Under the pieces are notes generated by a model. It was not told where the DNA came from. It saw only the letters and a program-made list of their open reading frames with translations, and made no database searches. A stretch of 64,000 nucleotides of DNA from Anaeramoeba flamelloides (lineage: Eukaryota > Metamonada > Anaeramoebidae). Shown here piece by piece: positions 54,001-64,000 of this stretch. The translations under genes were made by a program, and so were the position numbers. The stretch covers positions 12,553,001 through 12,617,000 of the forward strand of contig JANTQA010000015.1 of NCBI GenBank assembly GCA_027625915.1, in the 5' to 3' direction. The stretch's first letter is position 1; every line of letters starts with the position of its first letter.

Positions 54001-54345
54001 TTGGAAACAAAAACAGAATTTGAAATGTTAAAAATGATGGGAATTGAGACAGGAAATTTGAAATCAATAATTGTTGTATTTATTCTGGAATTTGCTTCAA
54101 ATTTGGGACCAATATTCAAATCACTAACGCAAACGAACACATTTAATGTAGAAAAAATTAGAAATGAAATAGATACACTGATGGAAGACCGATTGAAAGA
54201 CTTAACCCCACAGATAATGCGAAAGTTAATGATTGATATGCTTAGATCCCATTTGAACTGGTTAATATTCTGGGGAAATGTTTTTGGTGCAGTGATTGGG
54301 CTTTTGTTCCATTTATTCAAATTGTCATCAGGAACTTTCTTTTAA
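48009..54345 (+). CDS. DUF445-family membrane protein
   Basis: Three exons, 48009-48222, 48359-48552 and 53872-54345, with phases 1 and 0, give 293 residues. The second intron is 5319 bp. The N-terminus is acidic (DLLSEGEESDEEE). TM1 is ASLLIMILGIILTEI. Exon 2 carries FGFAGGFTNWIAVKMLFDKIP, the signature of DUF445 (YjiN-like) proteins, then LRKYVELRRIIKSAVL. Exon 3 begins VHLSGYLENKVSKL and ends PQIMRKLMIDMLRSHLNWL, then WGNVFGAVIGLL, the conserved C-terminal segment and final TM. The family occurs in bacteria and scattered eukaryotes; its biochemical role is unknown. Codon use is ordinary for the locus, so there is no sign of recent transfer. The join of exons 2 and 3 matches the spacing of the family, so no further exon is required in the long intron. 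Confidence 0.85.
49680..50095. repeat. Dispersed repeat fragments in DUF445 intron 2
   Basis: The first part (AAATCTTATTTAATCAATT, ATTGAAATGTTAACAATT) matches 32600-32700. The second (about 49975-50095; TCTGTTAAACAGAGAATTTT, ATTTAGTTTTCTAAAGC) matches 21360-21480, 38340-38470 and 50610-50720. Both are non-coding. Confidence 0.55.
50105..51290 (-). mobile_element. Two tandem LINE 3'-end fragments
   Basis: Read on the minus strand, 50425-50610 encodes CLNTHRWKKGTNP and then KKIDDVDHFIWGCKKY, the C-terminal zinc-knuckle region of a non-LTR reverse-transcriptase ORF. A second, diverged copy of the same stretch lies at about 50820-51240 in the same orientation (shared TGTTCATTTTCCTCA and CATCAAC phrases). 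Both are truncated and cannot encode a complete ORF. They lie in intron 2 of the DUF445 gene. Confidence 0.7.
51325..51650. repeat. TTGATCGATCAAA-family repeat in DUF445 intron 2
   Basis: The best-preserved copy of the family, running from ATTGATCGATCAAAGG through TTTTTCGATCGAAC, AAATCAAAATTATTTCC and TTCTTTTAACTGTTT to TGCATTATAATTTATT. Relatives lie at 21490-21870, 32800-33110 and 37325-38260. Confidence 0.65.
52390..52830. repeat. Hairpin-family block in DUF445 intron 2
   Basis: Inverted AGGTTTTTTTGAG and CCTAGAACACTT modules fill 52490-52715. A stem follows: CCAGAATTGGAAAGAATTGA (52741) with its complement ending GAATTCTGG near 52800, then AAAAGCTAGGCACTCTACGG. The last phrase is repeated at 34258-34277. 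Confidence 0.75.
52900..53260 (+). mobile_element. LINE 3'-end fragment with zinc knuckle
   Basis: The plus strand encodes LNRYYYVINKNSNKFCPLC, then IENIDHFIM, a CCHC-type end of a LINE ORF2. The frame then breaks, and the final Cys region continues in another frame. The element ends with AAATTTAAGTAAAAGGGCAC, then TTAGAGTGTAATTTACACTT. That tail recurs at 60125-60180. It lies inside DUF445 intron 2, in the sense direction. Confidence 0.7.
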
Positions 54346-54714
54346 TAATAAAATTATGAAACATGTATAATTTATTTTTAATAAGTAATTATATTTTTTA
54401 TTAATTACCTTTTTTTAATTATTATTTGACTTTTAAATTGTTTTAATATTTTTAAATTATTATTCTTATCATTTGTTTAATCATATTAAAATATTCTTTA
54501 CGAAATTGTTTTTCTTTCTTTCTTTCTTTTTTTTTTTTAATATAAAGTATTAAAGTTGTTTTGTTTGGATTTGTTTTTTTTTATTAATAGTAAATAGATT
54601 ATTCAAATAATGATTTTTGTCAAAATAATACTTTCAAAATTGATAAAGAAAATAAATTTTTTGAATTCTTAACAAGAGGAAGAAATAAAAATTTTCTAAA
54701 CAAAAATTAATATA

Positions 54715-54835
54715 CTTTAGGTTTTATTGTTCGAGGTTTAATTAACTCAGACAAAAGAAAGTTTTTAGAAAGTTTTTTAGAATTTTACAATATGGATATT
54801 TGCTGAATCCAAGAATTAAAAATATCACAAAAACC
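54715..54835 (+). mobile_element. LINE endonuclease-domain fragment
   Basis: One frame reads RGLINSDKRKFLESFLEFY, then NMDIC, a stop codon, IQELKIS. This resembles the start of the apurinic-like endonuclease of LINEs (N-G-L ... D-I-x-x-x-Q-E). On the opposite strand, 54855-55145 reads VIFVNDFNLYLN, like the later G/N-D-F-N motif of the same domain. These are therefore two fragments in opposite orientations, both decayed. Confidence 0.5.
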
Positions 54836-55121
54836 ATTTTTAATAAATACTAATTCAAGAATTAAAAAATCTTATGCTAAATAATAACAATGGAGAACTA
54901 TTGTAAATGTCAATATTCCAACTGATTTTATTAGAAATATTAATAACAAATTTTGATTCTATTATTATTAAAATTTTCAAAAGTTCGACAAACTGATCAT
55001 AATTTAAAATTTTTATATAAACTTTCAACCCAATATCAATTTCGTGATGTTCTACTTGATTGATATTCCAATTTAAATACAAATTAAAATCATTAACAAA
55101 AATTACAACCGTTCCAAGTTT

Positions 55122-55552
55122 ACCATCAAATTTTAAATATAACACAATTTAGTTTTCTATTCTTATTTTCTATTTTCAAAAAATTCCGAAATAAGAGTTA
55201 TTATTCCAAAAAAAATTTCAATAAATGAGCTATTATTCAAATTTTGAAACATGAAGAAAAAAAAAAAAATTGGAAGATTCATGAACCACTTTAAAATATT
55301 GTTCAAAAATAGTAAATTTTTCAAGATCAGTAGATTTTGATATTTTTTTGTGCTTTTTTGGATCAATAATTTTTTTTTTTGATGTTTCAAAAATTTGAAT
55401 TTTTTTTTCGATTTTCCTAAATTTGAATAATAGCTCATTTATTGAAATTTTTTTTGGAATAATAACTCTTATTTCGGAATTTTTTGGAAATAGAAAATAG
55501 GAATAGAAAACTCAATTGTGTTATATTTAAAATTTTATGGTAGCCTTGGAAA
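55122..55552. repeat. Long inverted repeat (arms about 125-130 bp)
   Basis: The left arm, 55122-55245, and the right arm, 55419-55552, are complementary with few mismatches. Landmarks are TTTTAAATATAACACAATT, AATTCCGAAATAAGAGTTAT and AATGAGCTATTATTCAAAT. The spacer is about 175 bp. It adjoins the LINE-like fragments and may be an inverted duplication of LINE sequence. Confidence 0.75.
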
Positions 55553-56173
55553 GACTGTATTAATAATTTGTGAATAATTAACCAACCTAAAATAATAACA
55601 ATATATATTTCCTTAATAAAATTAAGCACTCTTTTTTTCTGATTAATATTTTTTAAAAATCTAACCTTATAACTGAATTCAATTAACCACTGGGATAAAT
55701 TTTTTTAGAATAAAAACACTCTCAACTTTAAATATCGAAAATATTTTTTTGAAATTACTATACACTTTGTTATTTTATTTGAAAAATTGCGGTTGAGAAA
55801 ATTTTGAAATCAAAGAATAAGTTAATATATTAAATTAGAATACTTTTCCAGAGAGTTTATCTTTTTATTTTAACTTTTTTTTTATTTTACCATTTAAAAC
55901 TAAAAAAAAAATTTGAGGACCAAATTAGTGCCTTTTGTAAAAAGAAAATTCCCCATAATTTAGAATTTGTTTTAGTAAATGAGTTTAAACAAGATTGTTA
56001 ATCTAAAAAAAATACATAATTTCAACTTTGAATTCAATCATTTTTTTAAAAAATTTTTTCAAGATAAAGTTATATTGAACTTTTAATTATTTTTATTTTT
56101 TCATTTTATTTTTTTAATTTTTTTAATGGAAGGTATTTGATCAGTTTTCAATTTTTAGTGTTTTTTGGGTATT

Positions 56174-56857
<684 letters not shown>

Positions 56858-57394
56858 TATATATATATATATATATATAGTATAAAATATAATAATTCAA
56901 CACAATAAATCAAAAAAGTACATCTAATTAATTTAGTTATCATAATACAAAAAGAAATAAAATTTTGATAAGTTCCAAATGGAAAAATAAAAAAAATAAT
57001 ATAATTAAAATTTCTTCTTTATTTCATAGATATTTAACAAATTCTTTGATAAATAATAAAAAAAAAATATGTTTAAAAAATATTTGTAAAATAAAGTGTA
57101 TGTATATAATTAATAGAAAAAAAAAGCATTATTGATTTAATTATTAATTAATTTATCTTTAATTTACTTATTTTTTAAATTAAAAAAATTACCAATGAAA
57201 AAAAATGTAATAAATTAATAAATCAAATTAACCTTGAATATATTTTTAATTACAAAATAACTGAAAATAATTCATAAAATAAGAAATTCACCCCCTAAAA
57301 ATATTTTAGAAAATAATGAATTAGAAAATAATTATTTCAATTATTGTGAAAAATTTTCAAAAAATAGACATTAAACTTTTTGGAAAAATTTGGA

Positions 57395-57760
57395 ACTTAC
57401 CAATAATAATAAATTGAAAAAAAAATATATTCTTTTGTTTTCAATGACAAATAATTAGCAAGTCGATTTGTAATTATTCCTTATTTACTTTCTAATTCTT
57501 AAAAATATATAAAAGCCTGAAAATTTTAAAAATTATAAAAATAAAATCAAAAAATTAAAAAAAAATAAGTCAAAATTTTGGAAATGAGTATGACGAATTT
57601 TTTATTTCTTGATAATTTTACTGAAAAAAAGGTTAAAAAGAAGAGATTTTACAAATAATTGAAAAATATTTTAAAAGAAATTACATAATTTCAATTTTCT
57701 TAATGTTTATTTGTCTTTTCTAAGATCTTTATTTTTTCTACATGATCTTTTGCTGAAAAA
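57395..57760. repeat. Relative of the 37.4-kb inverted-repeat element
   Basis: It shares AATAATAAATTGAAAAA, a TATAAAAGCCTGAAAATTTT-like stretch, AAAAAATAAGTCAAAATTTT, and the end CATGATCTTTTGC with 37405-37750. The outer inverted ends were not found, so this is a decayed internal copy. Confidence 0.5.
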
Positions 57761-57878
57761 AAAAGTTTCAATCAAAAAAAAAAAGAAAAAGAAAAAAAAA
57801 AAACTAAAGAAAAAGAAAAGAAATAATTCAGAAAAATTAAAAAGATAACAGAAAAAAAAAAAGAAAAAATAAAGGAAA

Positions 57879-59555
57879 TCATGGCAAATTAAAACCATTC
57901 AGCATCAACCCTTCAAAAGGCAATGGTATTGGGCATTCTAGTGATTCCCATTCGGGATGCATAGCACCGGTGTGAACGTATACTGATCTCCATTTATCGT
58001 TTTTCCACAATAAGGAAGTTGAATGAATTTCACCACCCATGATTGAACTAAAATAAACATCATTTTCACAAGGATTAAATAGCTTTCCCTTTGCCAGAAA
58101 TGCTTCCCAGCCTTTTAATTCACCCCAGCCATAATTTATTACATCAGGAATTGAATAAGGCTTATGGTCACATAATAATTGATCTGCTCTTTTTGTATTT
58201 TTATCATTAAAAAAAACATAACCATTATTATTTGTATATAATATAAATATTTTATTATTTTTAGATTTTAATTGTATTTTTGGATCTGATCCAATAGCAA
58301 TTTTTACCAATTTGTCATCATTACCACGATTCGTCTCATCCTCATTATTGATCTCATCCTCATTATTGATCTCATCCTCATTATTTACAATTAACGATTT
58401 TAATGTCCCAAAAATTTCATTCTTATTATTAGAAGTGGCTAAAAAAAGGGTCAATTTATGACTATTTTGCTTTATGTTTTGATTTATTGCACTAATTTCT
58501 AAAGATGTTGGATTAAAATCTTCAATTTCATCATTGTGGTTTAATAAAGAAAAATCTAAATTATTGAAAATCTTTTTATCTTCGAGTAATATATCAAATT
58601 GATTATCTATTAAATTGTAATTCCAAATTCGGACTTTAAATAACCCACCAGAATAATAAGCCTGTATAATTTGGCTGTCAATGATTTTTGAAATGCACAG
58701 TGTATCATTTTTCAGATCGGCATTATTGAAAGTTGAAGCTTGAAGAAAAATTATTTCATTTGGATAATTGTATTGATAAATAAAATACTCACAGTTTTTA
58801 CCAGATAAAAATAATAGATATTTGTTTTTTTCAAGTTTTTGTATTGAGAACGAGTTTAAATTTATATCTTTATTTAAATAGAATAATGTGCTTTGTTCAA
58901 TTTTACCATAAATATTTTCACTTTTTAAAAGACTAAATCTCCAACCACTTTGATCATCGTTATCGTTATCGTTATCGTTATCGTTTCTTTCTGGATTTTT
59001 CTTTTCCAATTCATTATTTTTAGAGAGTAATAAAAACTGAATGTTATCATCTTGCACATTTTTTGAATCATTAATTACAAGTTCTTGTAAAAATGGTGAA
59101 TTATGATTTTTTAAGAGTTGCAAATTCCATGATCGTCCAGTAAGTCTTCCAATAAATATTTCCAACTGTGATGGTTCATAATTAATAGCAAATCGAATTC
59201 CAATTTTTTTTTGCACTTCATTAAGATTACCATTTAAATATGTTTGACAGGTGTGGAGGACAAGAGATTGGTGTCTTGGTTGCCAAAATAGAAATGGGTA
59301 AGTATTGTTAAAAAATTTACCGTAGTGCATCTTTTGTAAAGTGTCTGTGATGATAGCTGAAAAAATTGGATAAACAGGCAAGTTTAAAATTTGAAATCTA
59401 TCATACCCATATTGTTCAGAATTTGAAGTCAATGCATTTAATGGATCAAATGGGAAGATATAAGTTGATATTAATGGTCTCCATCTGTTCGCTAGACACA
59501 TTCGAAACGAATTTTCGTTAAAAGATATCATTTTGCCACCTGTAATATTTGTCAT
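57879..59555 (-). CDS. Unidentified 558-residue protein with Asp/Asn-rich inserts
   Basis: A single long open frame from ATG 59555. A second Met at codon 9 (59531) is a possible start, since TTACAG-GTGG just before it looks like a splice acceptor. The family was not recognised. The N-terminal third (MCLANRWRPLISTYIFPFDP, FLFWQPRHQSLVLHTC, LEIFIGRLTGRSWNLQLL) and the last 90 residues (VINYGWGELKGWEAFLAKG, GGEIHSTSLLWKNDKWRSVY, PEWESLECPIPLPFEG) are compositionally complex and probably conserved. The middle has repeated short beta-like stretches (YLLFLSGKN, KIFILYTNN), compatible with a propeller or lectin-like fold; this is inference only. Two low-complexity inserts come from coding tandem repeats: NDNDNDND (58971-58988) and three NNEDE units (58330-58390). 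There is no signal peptide or TM segment. It is probably cytosolic. Confidence 0.75.
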   Translation of the reverse strand: MTNITGGKMISFNENSFRMCLANRWRPLISTYIFPFDPLNALTSNSEQYGYDRFQILNLPVYPIFSAIITDTLQKMHYGKFFNNTYPFLFWQPRHQSLVLHTCQTYLNGNLNEVQKKIGIRFAINYEPSQLEIFIGRLTGRSWNLQLLKNHNSPFLQELVINDSKNVQDDNIQFLLLSKNNELEKKNPERNDNDNDNDNDDQSGWRFSLLKSENIYGKIEQSTLFYLNKDINLNSFSIQKLEKNKYLLFLSGKNCEYFIYQYNYPNEIIFLQASTFNNADLKNDTLCISKIIDSQIIQAYYSGGLFKVRIWNYNLIDNQFDILLEDKKIFNNLDFSLLNHNDEIEDFNPTSLEISAINQNIKQNSHKLTLFLATSNNKNEIFGTLKSLIVNNEDEINNEDEINNEDETNRGNDDKLVKIAIGSDPKIQLKSKNNKIFILYTNNNGYVFFNDKNTKRADQLLCDHKPYSIPDVINYGWGELKGWEAFLAKGKLFNPCENDVYFSSIMGGEIHSTSLLWKNDKWRSVYVHTGAMHPEWESLECPIPLPFEGLMLNGFNLP

Positions 59556-60124
59556 GATTTATTTATTATTTTTTTAAAAACAAAATATAAAAAATTAAAA
59601 AATTTTGTTGTTAATTAACTTGTTTTTTTTTTTTTTACTTTGCTGAATTTTCTTTATATTGGAATGAAGAGTTATAATTGAAAAAGTTCAAGTGATTGAT
59701 TTGTTAATACTAAAGATACTGAAACACAAAAGTATGGGTAAATTGAAAATAAAAACTAAAAAGTAAAGGCCAAAAATGTCCAAAGGTTTAAAGCAAATCA
59801 GATCATAAAGAAAAAAGAAATTAAAAAAATTAAACAACGATCCCCGAATGAACATTCATAATCAATTATCAAATTAAATTATATTAACCAAAAGGATCGT
59901 GGATGAGATTTTTGACGTTCTTAATTAAAGATAGCAATGACTTTTTTTTGATTTCTTCCCAATTGCTTCTTATAAACCCTTTTTAAATTAATTTTTAATT
60001 TTTTTTCTTTTTTCTTTTTTCTTTTTTTCTTGATTCTTTTTTAATTTTTCTTTTTTGCTATAAATATAATTTGTGTATGCTCTTCCTTTGAACAATTGTA
60101 AAATCTATGATTTTACTCTTCAAT

Positions 60125-60180
60125 ATCCTTTTAAGAAATTTAAGTAAAGGGGGTATTTAGAGTGTAATTTACACTTCTTA
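60125..60180 (+). mobile_element. 5'-truncated LINE tail
   Basis: AATTTAAGTAAAGGGGGTAT followed by TTAGAGTGTAATTTACACTT matches the end of the LINE fragment at 53210-53250. Only the last few tens of bases are present, as expected for a severely 5'-truncated insertion. Confidence 0.6.
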
Positions 60181-60499
60181 GATAATCATAATAATTAACT
60201 TGTTTTTTTATAATTATTTTGAAAGTCAATAAAAAAATTAGTTTTTAGACTATATTTATTTATCAACATTGAAATTTATTTTTATGAACAAAATATACTC
60301 CTGTTACGTTTATACTAAAATAATTAATCAAAAACGAATTAATATATTCCATATTGTATCCAAAAAATAATATTAATTTTTATTTTTTATACTTTTTACC
60401 TTTTCCAAATTTCCCTTCTTAAGTTACTTGGGCTCTATGTTCCTTCTCTTTTTGTTTTTTTAGGTGTTTGGGAAAGGTAAAAAATATAAAAAATCATTC

Positions 60500-60720
60500 T
60501 AAGAATTGGTTGACCTGATCATGACTAACCCAACCAAACTTGTTCATGATCAGATCTTCGACGAGGACTTATGCAACTGAACTGAATCCAACGAATGCGA
60601 TCTGAAACCAACCAAAGTGAACCGAATTGAACTTTCCGTACTATCTGTCGAGTCGTTACTTTGACTGGGTTTTTGCTGTCGAGTCGGTATCTTGTACTGG
60701 GATTTTGCGAAAACAAGATT
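60500..60720. other. GC-richer island with internal tandem and inverted repeats
   Basis: This block is visibly richer in G and C than anything else non-coding in the window. CTGTCGAGTCG..ACTGGG occurs twice in tandem (60645-60675 and 60676-60707). CTGATCATGA (60515) and TTCATGATCAG (60543) form an inverted repeat. Short frames exist on the minus strand, but none looks like a known protein. Possibilities are a structured RNA gene, a promoter, a recent repeat, or a degraded exon. Confidence 0.5.
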
Positions 60721-61473
60721 TGGGAAACTTATAAAAAAAAAAAAAAAATAAAATAATAAAAAAAAAAATAACACAAAAAAAAAAAATAACACAAAAAAAA
60801 AAAAATAAAAAAAAAAAGCAAAGCAACTGAAAAGCAAATTTCGAAAACCAAATCTTATTCTTAAAAACCAGAGCTTTTTAGATTCAACCCATCTATAAAG
60901 TTCTAAATCAAAATTTAATAAACATCCTTTTTCATTTGATCTATAGTTGTTCAAATATTTAGAACTCTTTATTAAAACAACCTATGGTGGCGATCCAAAA
61001 AAAAACGACATAAAAGGAAACAACCACCAGCCCATTCAACACTTGGGGCACAAAAAAAAACTTTTCACTGAAGTTTTTTCTTTTTTTCTATTATTTTTTG
61101 ACTCTCTTTCATTTCTTGCTTTTCTTTCTCTTTTTCTTGTCTTTTTTCCGAAATAATTTATTCTTTTCATTTTTTAAAGAAAAGATATCCTTTGAGCTGT
61201 AATCCTGCTTACATTACAGTTAGGATAAAAAAACCCTAAATACAATTTTAGAGTTTCAGGCAAATAGGAGGTAATTTTGTTGAATCACCTCTGCTCAACA
61301 ATAAAAAAAAAAAAATAATATTAATTTTTTTTTTGACTCCATTAAAACAATAACAATAAAAAAATTTTATTAAATTTTGAAATATTTTTAATTTTTCAAA
61401 ATATATATTATTTTTCCATTTTTTTAAAAAGAACAAAGACTTTTATTTCGGAATTTAAATCAAATTACCTTAA

Positions 61474-62940
61474 GGGATTAGTGTCTACCAACGAGAAGCC
61501 TGAGATTAGAGTATGTAATTATTGGATCTATACCATTAGTGCTACATGGTTCGAACGTCTCTAAAAAATCAATTAGTCAAGAAGGAATATTTGTTGATCC
61601 TATCAATTAAAAATGATGATTTTATTAGTAAAAAAAACAAAAATTTCCGAATAAAATCTGCATTTTTCACCACAAATTTAAAGGTTGAATTATCAATATT
61701 CAGACTACAAAGTTGCAAAATACCTTTCTTAAATTTGTGGCTAAATGTAGATTAATAGCCAAAAAGTTCATTTTTTTAAAAAATTAAATAATTAACCAAT
61801 AGATTTTTTTGATAAATTCTTTCTGAAATCATGAAAATATATTGATGTTACAATTGGCTTTATCAAAAGAAACAAAATGATTAGTCTTTTTTTTTTTATG
61901 TTGATGATTATTGAGTAAATCTTGAAAGTAAAAAATTGAAAAAATAGTTACTTTTATAGGAACTAGAAATCTATTATTAAAAATATTGAGAATATTATTA
62001 TTTTGATGTTTCTATTTTTAGATTTGGAAAAAGGGATTAAAAAAAAAATTTCAAAAATGAAAATTTTTTTACAGTGATCATTAGTAAAAACTGTAATAAT
62101 TTATTGTGCAATAAGATTTATAATAAACTCTTTTTCAAACAAAAGGCACGCCTCTCAAATCATCAATACTATTGAATTTGATTGCTAATAAGATAATTGC
62201 TTATTGGTGATTTACATTTTAATTATTCATTTTTTCATTTTTTTGGTTTTTTTATTTATGGATATTGAACAGTTGGAAAATGAAAAAAACAAGATTAGAA
62301 GAAACAAATTTGGAAATAATCTGCCATCATAAAGCAGGCAAACAGTTTAAGTTTGATTTTGGATGAGCTAGATATAAGAATTTTAAAAGACCATTGTTAA
62401 TTTGATGTCTGGGACAAAGAAAATGAAAAATATTTAGAAAACAATTCCAACAAAATACCCAGATGAATTAATGCATAATATTGAAAATGAAACTTTAAAG
62501 AGCAAAAGTTTGTCGTGTAAATAATTATCAATAAAATTGAAAGAACTTTTCCCCAATTAATCTTGTTCAAAGGTTTTTATTGACTTGATATTTTTTTTCT
62601 CTACAATTTACAAAATGAGATTTCTCATTTCAAATAAAAGTGCACATCAATTTTTAAAATATTTAATTTTAATTTTTATTGTTTTGTTTTAATTGGGTTT
62701 TAAATATCCAGTTGAGTGTTTTTTTTTGTTTTAATGAGTTTCGTATATTTTTAGAATGATATTACAATTATTTTGGTTCAAGTATGAAGAATTCTTGGAA
62801 TTTTTTGTGCACTTTTATTTGAAAAAGAGTTTAGATTTTTTATAGTCACAGAAACTATTTGAGCCATGGCGCACTAATATCATTTACATCCAATTACAAC
62901 ATCCTTTGATTATATAGAAATATATGGTGACGCTAATCCC
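61474..62940. mobile_element. TTAA-flanked DNA transposon, copy B (longer)
   Basis: Flanked by TTAA on both sides (61470-61473 and 62941-62944). The TIRs of about 85 bp start GGGATTAGTGTCTACC on the left and, complemented, GGGATTAGCGTCACC on the right. The left 640 bp match copy A (6029-6780). About 700 bp at 62130-62860 are absent from copy A. In this extra part, around 62360-62490, a broken frame reads like LDELDIRILKDH and FDVWDKENEKY, possibly a transposase or captured-gene remnant. Confidence 0.78.
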
Positions 62941-63623
62941 TTAAATTTGAAAAAAAAAAAATTTTCATAATTTTCTTTATCAATAAATAAGTATTTTTGG
63001 TTAAAAAATGGATTTTATCAAGAAGGAAAAAGCAATACTTTAACCCTATTAAAACTCTTTAGAGAAAAATTACTTGATTTAATTTCAAACCAAAAATCTT
63101 CTAGTTTTTAAAATAATTACAAAGTTAAATATTTTTCAGACGCATCTTGTACCACTAATCCAAAATAAGTAAAACACCCAAAAGAAATGAATGAACTTGT
63201 TCCTAATTAAAAATCAAAAAGTTATCAAAATTTGAGATTGCTGTTTGATTTTTCAAAAAGTAAAGAAAATATTTCTGAACCCTTTTAAGTAATACAGAAC
63301 GAATGATCTTGAAAGATCTTTACTTTTTTTTTTATTGACATAAAGTTTAACTCACTAAAGGTAAAACAAACTTTGTGTTTGAGAAAAGTTATTTTTTTTT
63401 CTTCTTTGCTTACTTGACTTTTTTCAAGATCGACTATTGTCGATCTCAGTGCTTTTTCAAATTTTGTGTTTCTGTATTATGGCTAGTTTAGGAATGGATT
63501 CTAATGAATCTTCTCTGAAAAGTAAATCGAAATTTTTCCTTTACAATAACTTTTATCTTTAATTTTGAACAAGACGATGTTTATTTTTGAAAAGAAAAAA
63601 AAAAAAAAAAACAATTAATTTAC

Positions 63624-64000
63624 CTGGTGTTGCTATCCCATCCAAAATAAATTCAATTCTTCCATCAGAGTCCTTTGATATTTGTTGAGTTTGTTCAACA
63701 ATTTGGTCAACTAAATAGATCCAATTCCGAACATTTTGAGAATCTTTGAGCTTTTCCCCTTCACATGGGTTCTCAAACTTGAAACATAAGGTAATGGAAA
63801 TATTAAAAGGTTGTAAATCCAGAAAATCAAACAAATCGTTTGGGGTTGAATAAAGAATATTTGGCTGAAGGGAATCATGAGAAAGAACAAAGCAACCATG
63901 ACCGTCTTCTTTAATTTGTAATAGTTCATTATTACATTCACTGCTTGGTAAATAACTAAGATCGATTTTCATCCAAAAATTGGTTTTTAAATCGTTCGAT
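63624..64000 (-). CDS. Partial gene: one exon running off the right edge
   Basis: The frame is open from the window edge (about 64000) to a donor GTAAAT at 63623, ending in phase 1. A Met at 63972 is in frame, but open codons continue upstream without an acceptor, so this is probably an internal or extended first exon. About 125 residues are visible: SSECNNELLQIKEDGHGCF, LSHDSLQPNILYS, NDLFDFLDLQPFNISITLCF, RNWIYLVDQIVEQTQQ, GRIEFILDGIATPG. The alternation of strands and helices, and the LDG-x-A-x-PG ending, would fit a TIM-barrel phosphodiesterase-like (PLC-like) domain. This is a guess and not an identification. The following exons to the left were not found. Confidence 0.6.

Larger units (their letters stand above)
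59556..63623. other. Gene-free 4 kb, including a probable intron of the edge gene
   Basis: No complete gene is supported. Contents are a LINE tail (60125-60180), a GC-richer island (60500-60720) and the TTAA-flanked element copy B (61474-62940). The part right of the island may be the intron of the gene whose exon ends at 63624. Its next exon could not be found. Confidence 0.5.

Noticed and set aside
61541-61560. GGTTCGAA-type sequence resembling a tRNA T-loop
   Set aside because: It lies in the inverted end of the TTAA element and no cloverleaf can be built around it. No tRNA was seen in the window.

Overview
The window is a strongly AT-rich stretch of a nuclear genome from a microbial eukaryote. 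Genes are sparse, are interrupted by GT-AG introns (137 bp to about 5.3 kb), and sit in long A/T-homopolymer DNA full of dispersed repeats. Asn/Asp/Gln/Lys-rich low-complexity runs inside proteins, a TALE homeodomain gene, a PMT-type O-mannosyltransferase and a Tweety-like membrane protein fit a unicellular relative of animals and fungi or an amoebozoan-like protist. The species cannot be fixed from the sequence. A short interstitial TTAGGG run near 34.0 kb suggests TTAGGG-type telomeres.

Layout: TALE homeobox gene (minus, 1888-4086); a gene-poor 13 kb with one possible 54-residue Cys-rich protein (plus, 10849-11013); Tweety-family membrane protein in five exons (plus, 17100-23258); NAA30/MAK3-type N-acetyltransferase in two exons (minus, 27273-28020); PRMT1-type arginine methyltransferase in four exons (minus, 30147-35844); PMT-family O-mannosyltransferase lacking MIR domains in two exons (minus, 38727-44424); DUF445 membrane protein in three exons (plus, 48009-54345); an unidentified 558-residue protein (minus, 57879-59555); and one exon of a gene that runs off the right edge (minus, 63624-64000). 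For the five recognised multi-exon families (TALE, Tweety, NAA30, PRMT1, PMT) and for DUF445 the exon junctions were chosen by hand; phases match and total coding lengths are multiples of three.

The DNA between and inside genes is mostly repeats: two 583-bp copies of a TA-flanked MITE plus decayed relatives, two TTAA-flanked elements with terminal inverted repeats of about 85 bp, a 196-bp TA-flanked MITE, several smaller inverted-repeat elements, a foldback element, LINE fragments on both strands, and a high-copy hairpin repeat whose arms read CCAGAATT..AAAAGAATTGAG. The larger introns are large because they hold these repeats.

The genes do not form a pathway or operon. They are independent housekeeping or membrane functions (transcription, protein N-acetylation, arginine methylation, O-mannosylation, membrane proteins). 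The best leads are the MIR-less PMT, the hairpin-repeat family, the TTAA elements, the protist Tweety protein with an oddly weak TM2, and the GC-rich island at 60.5-60.7 kb.
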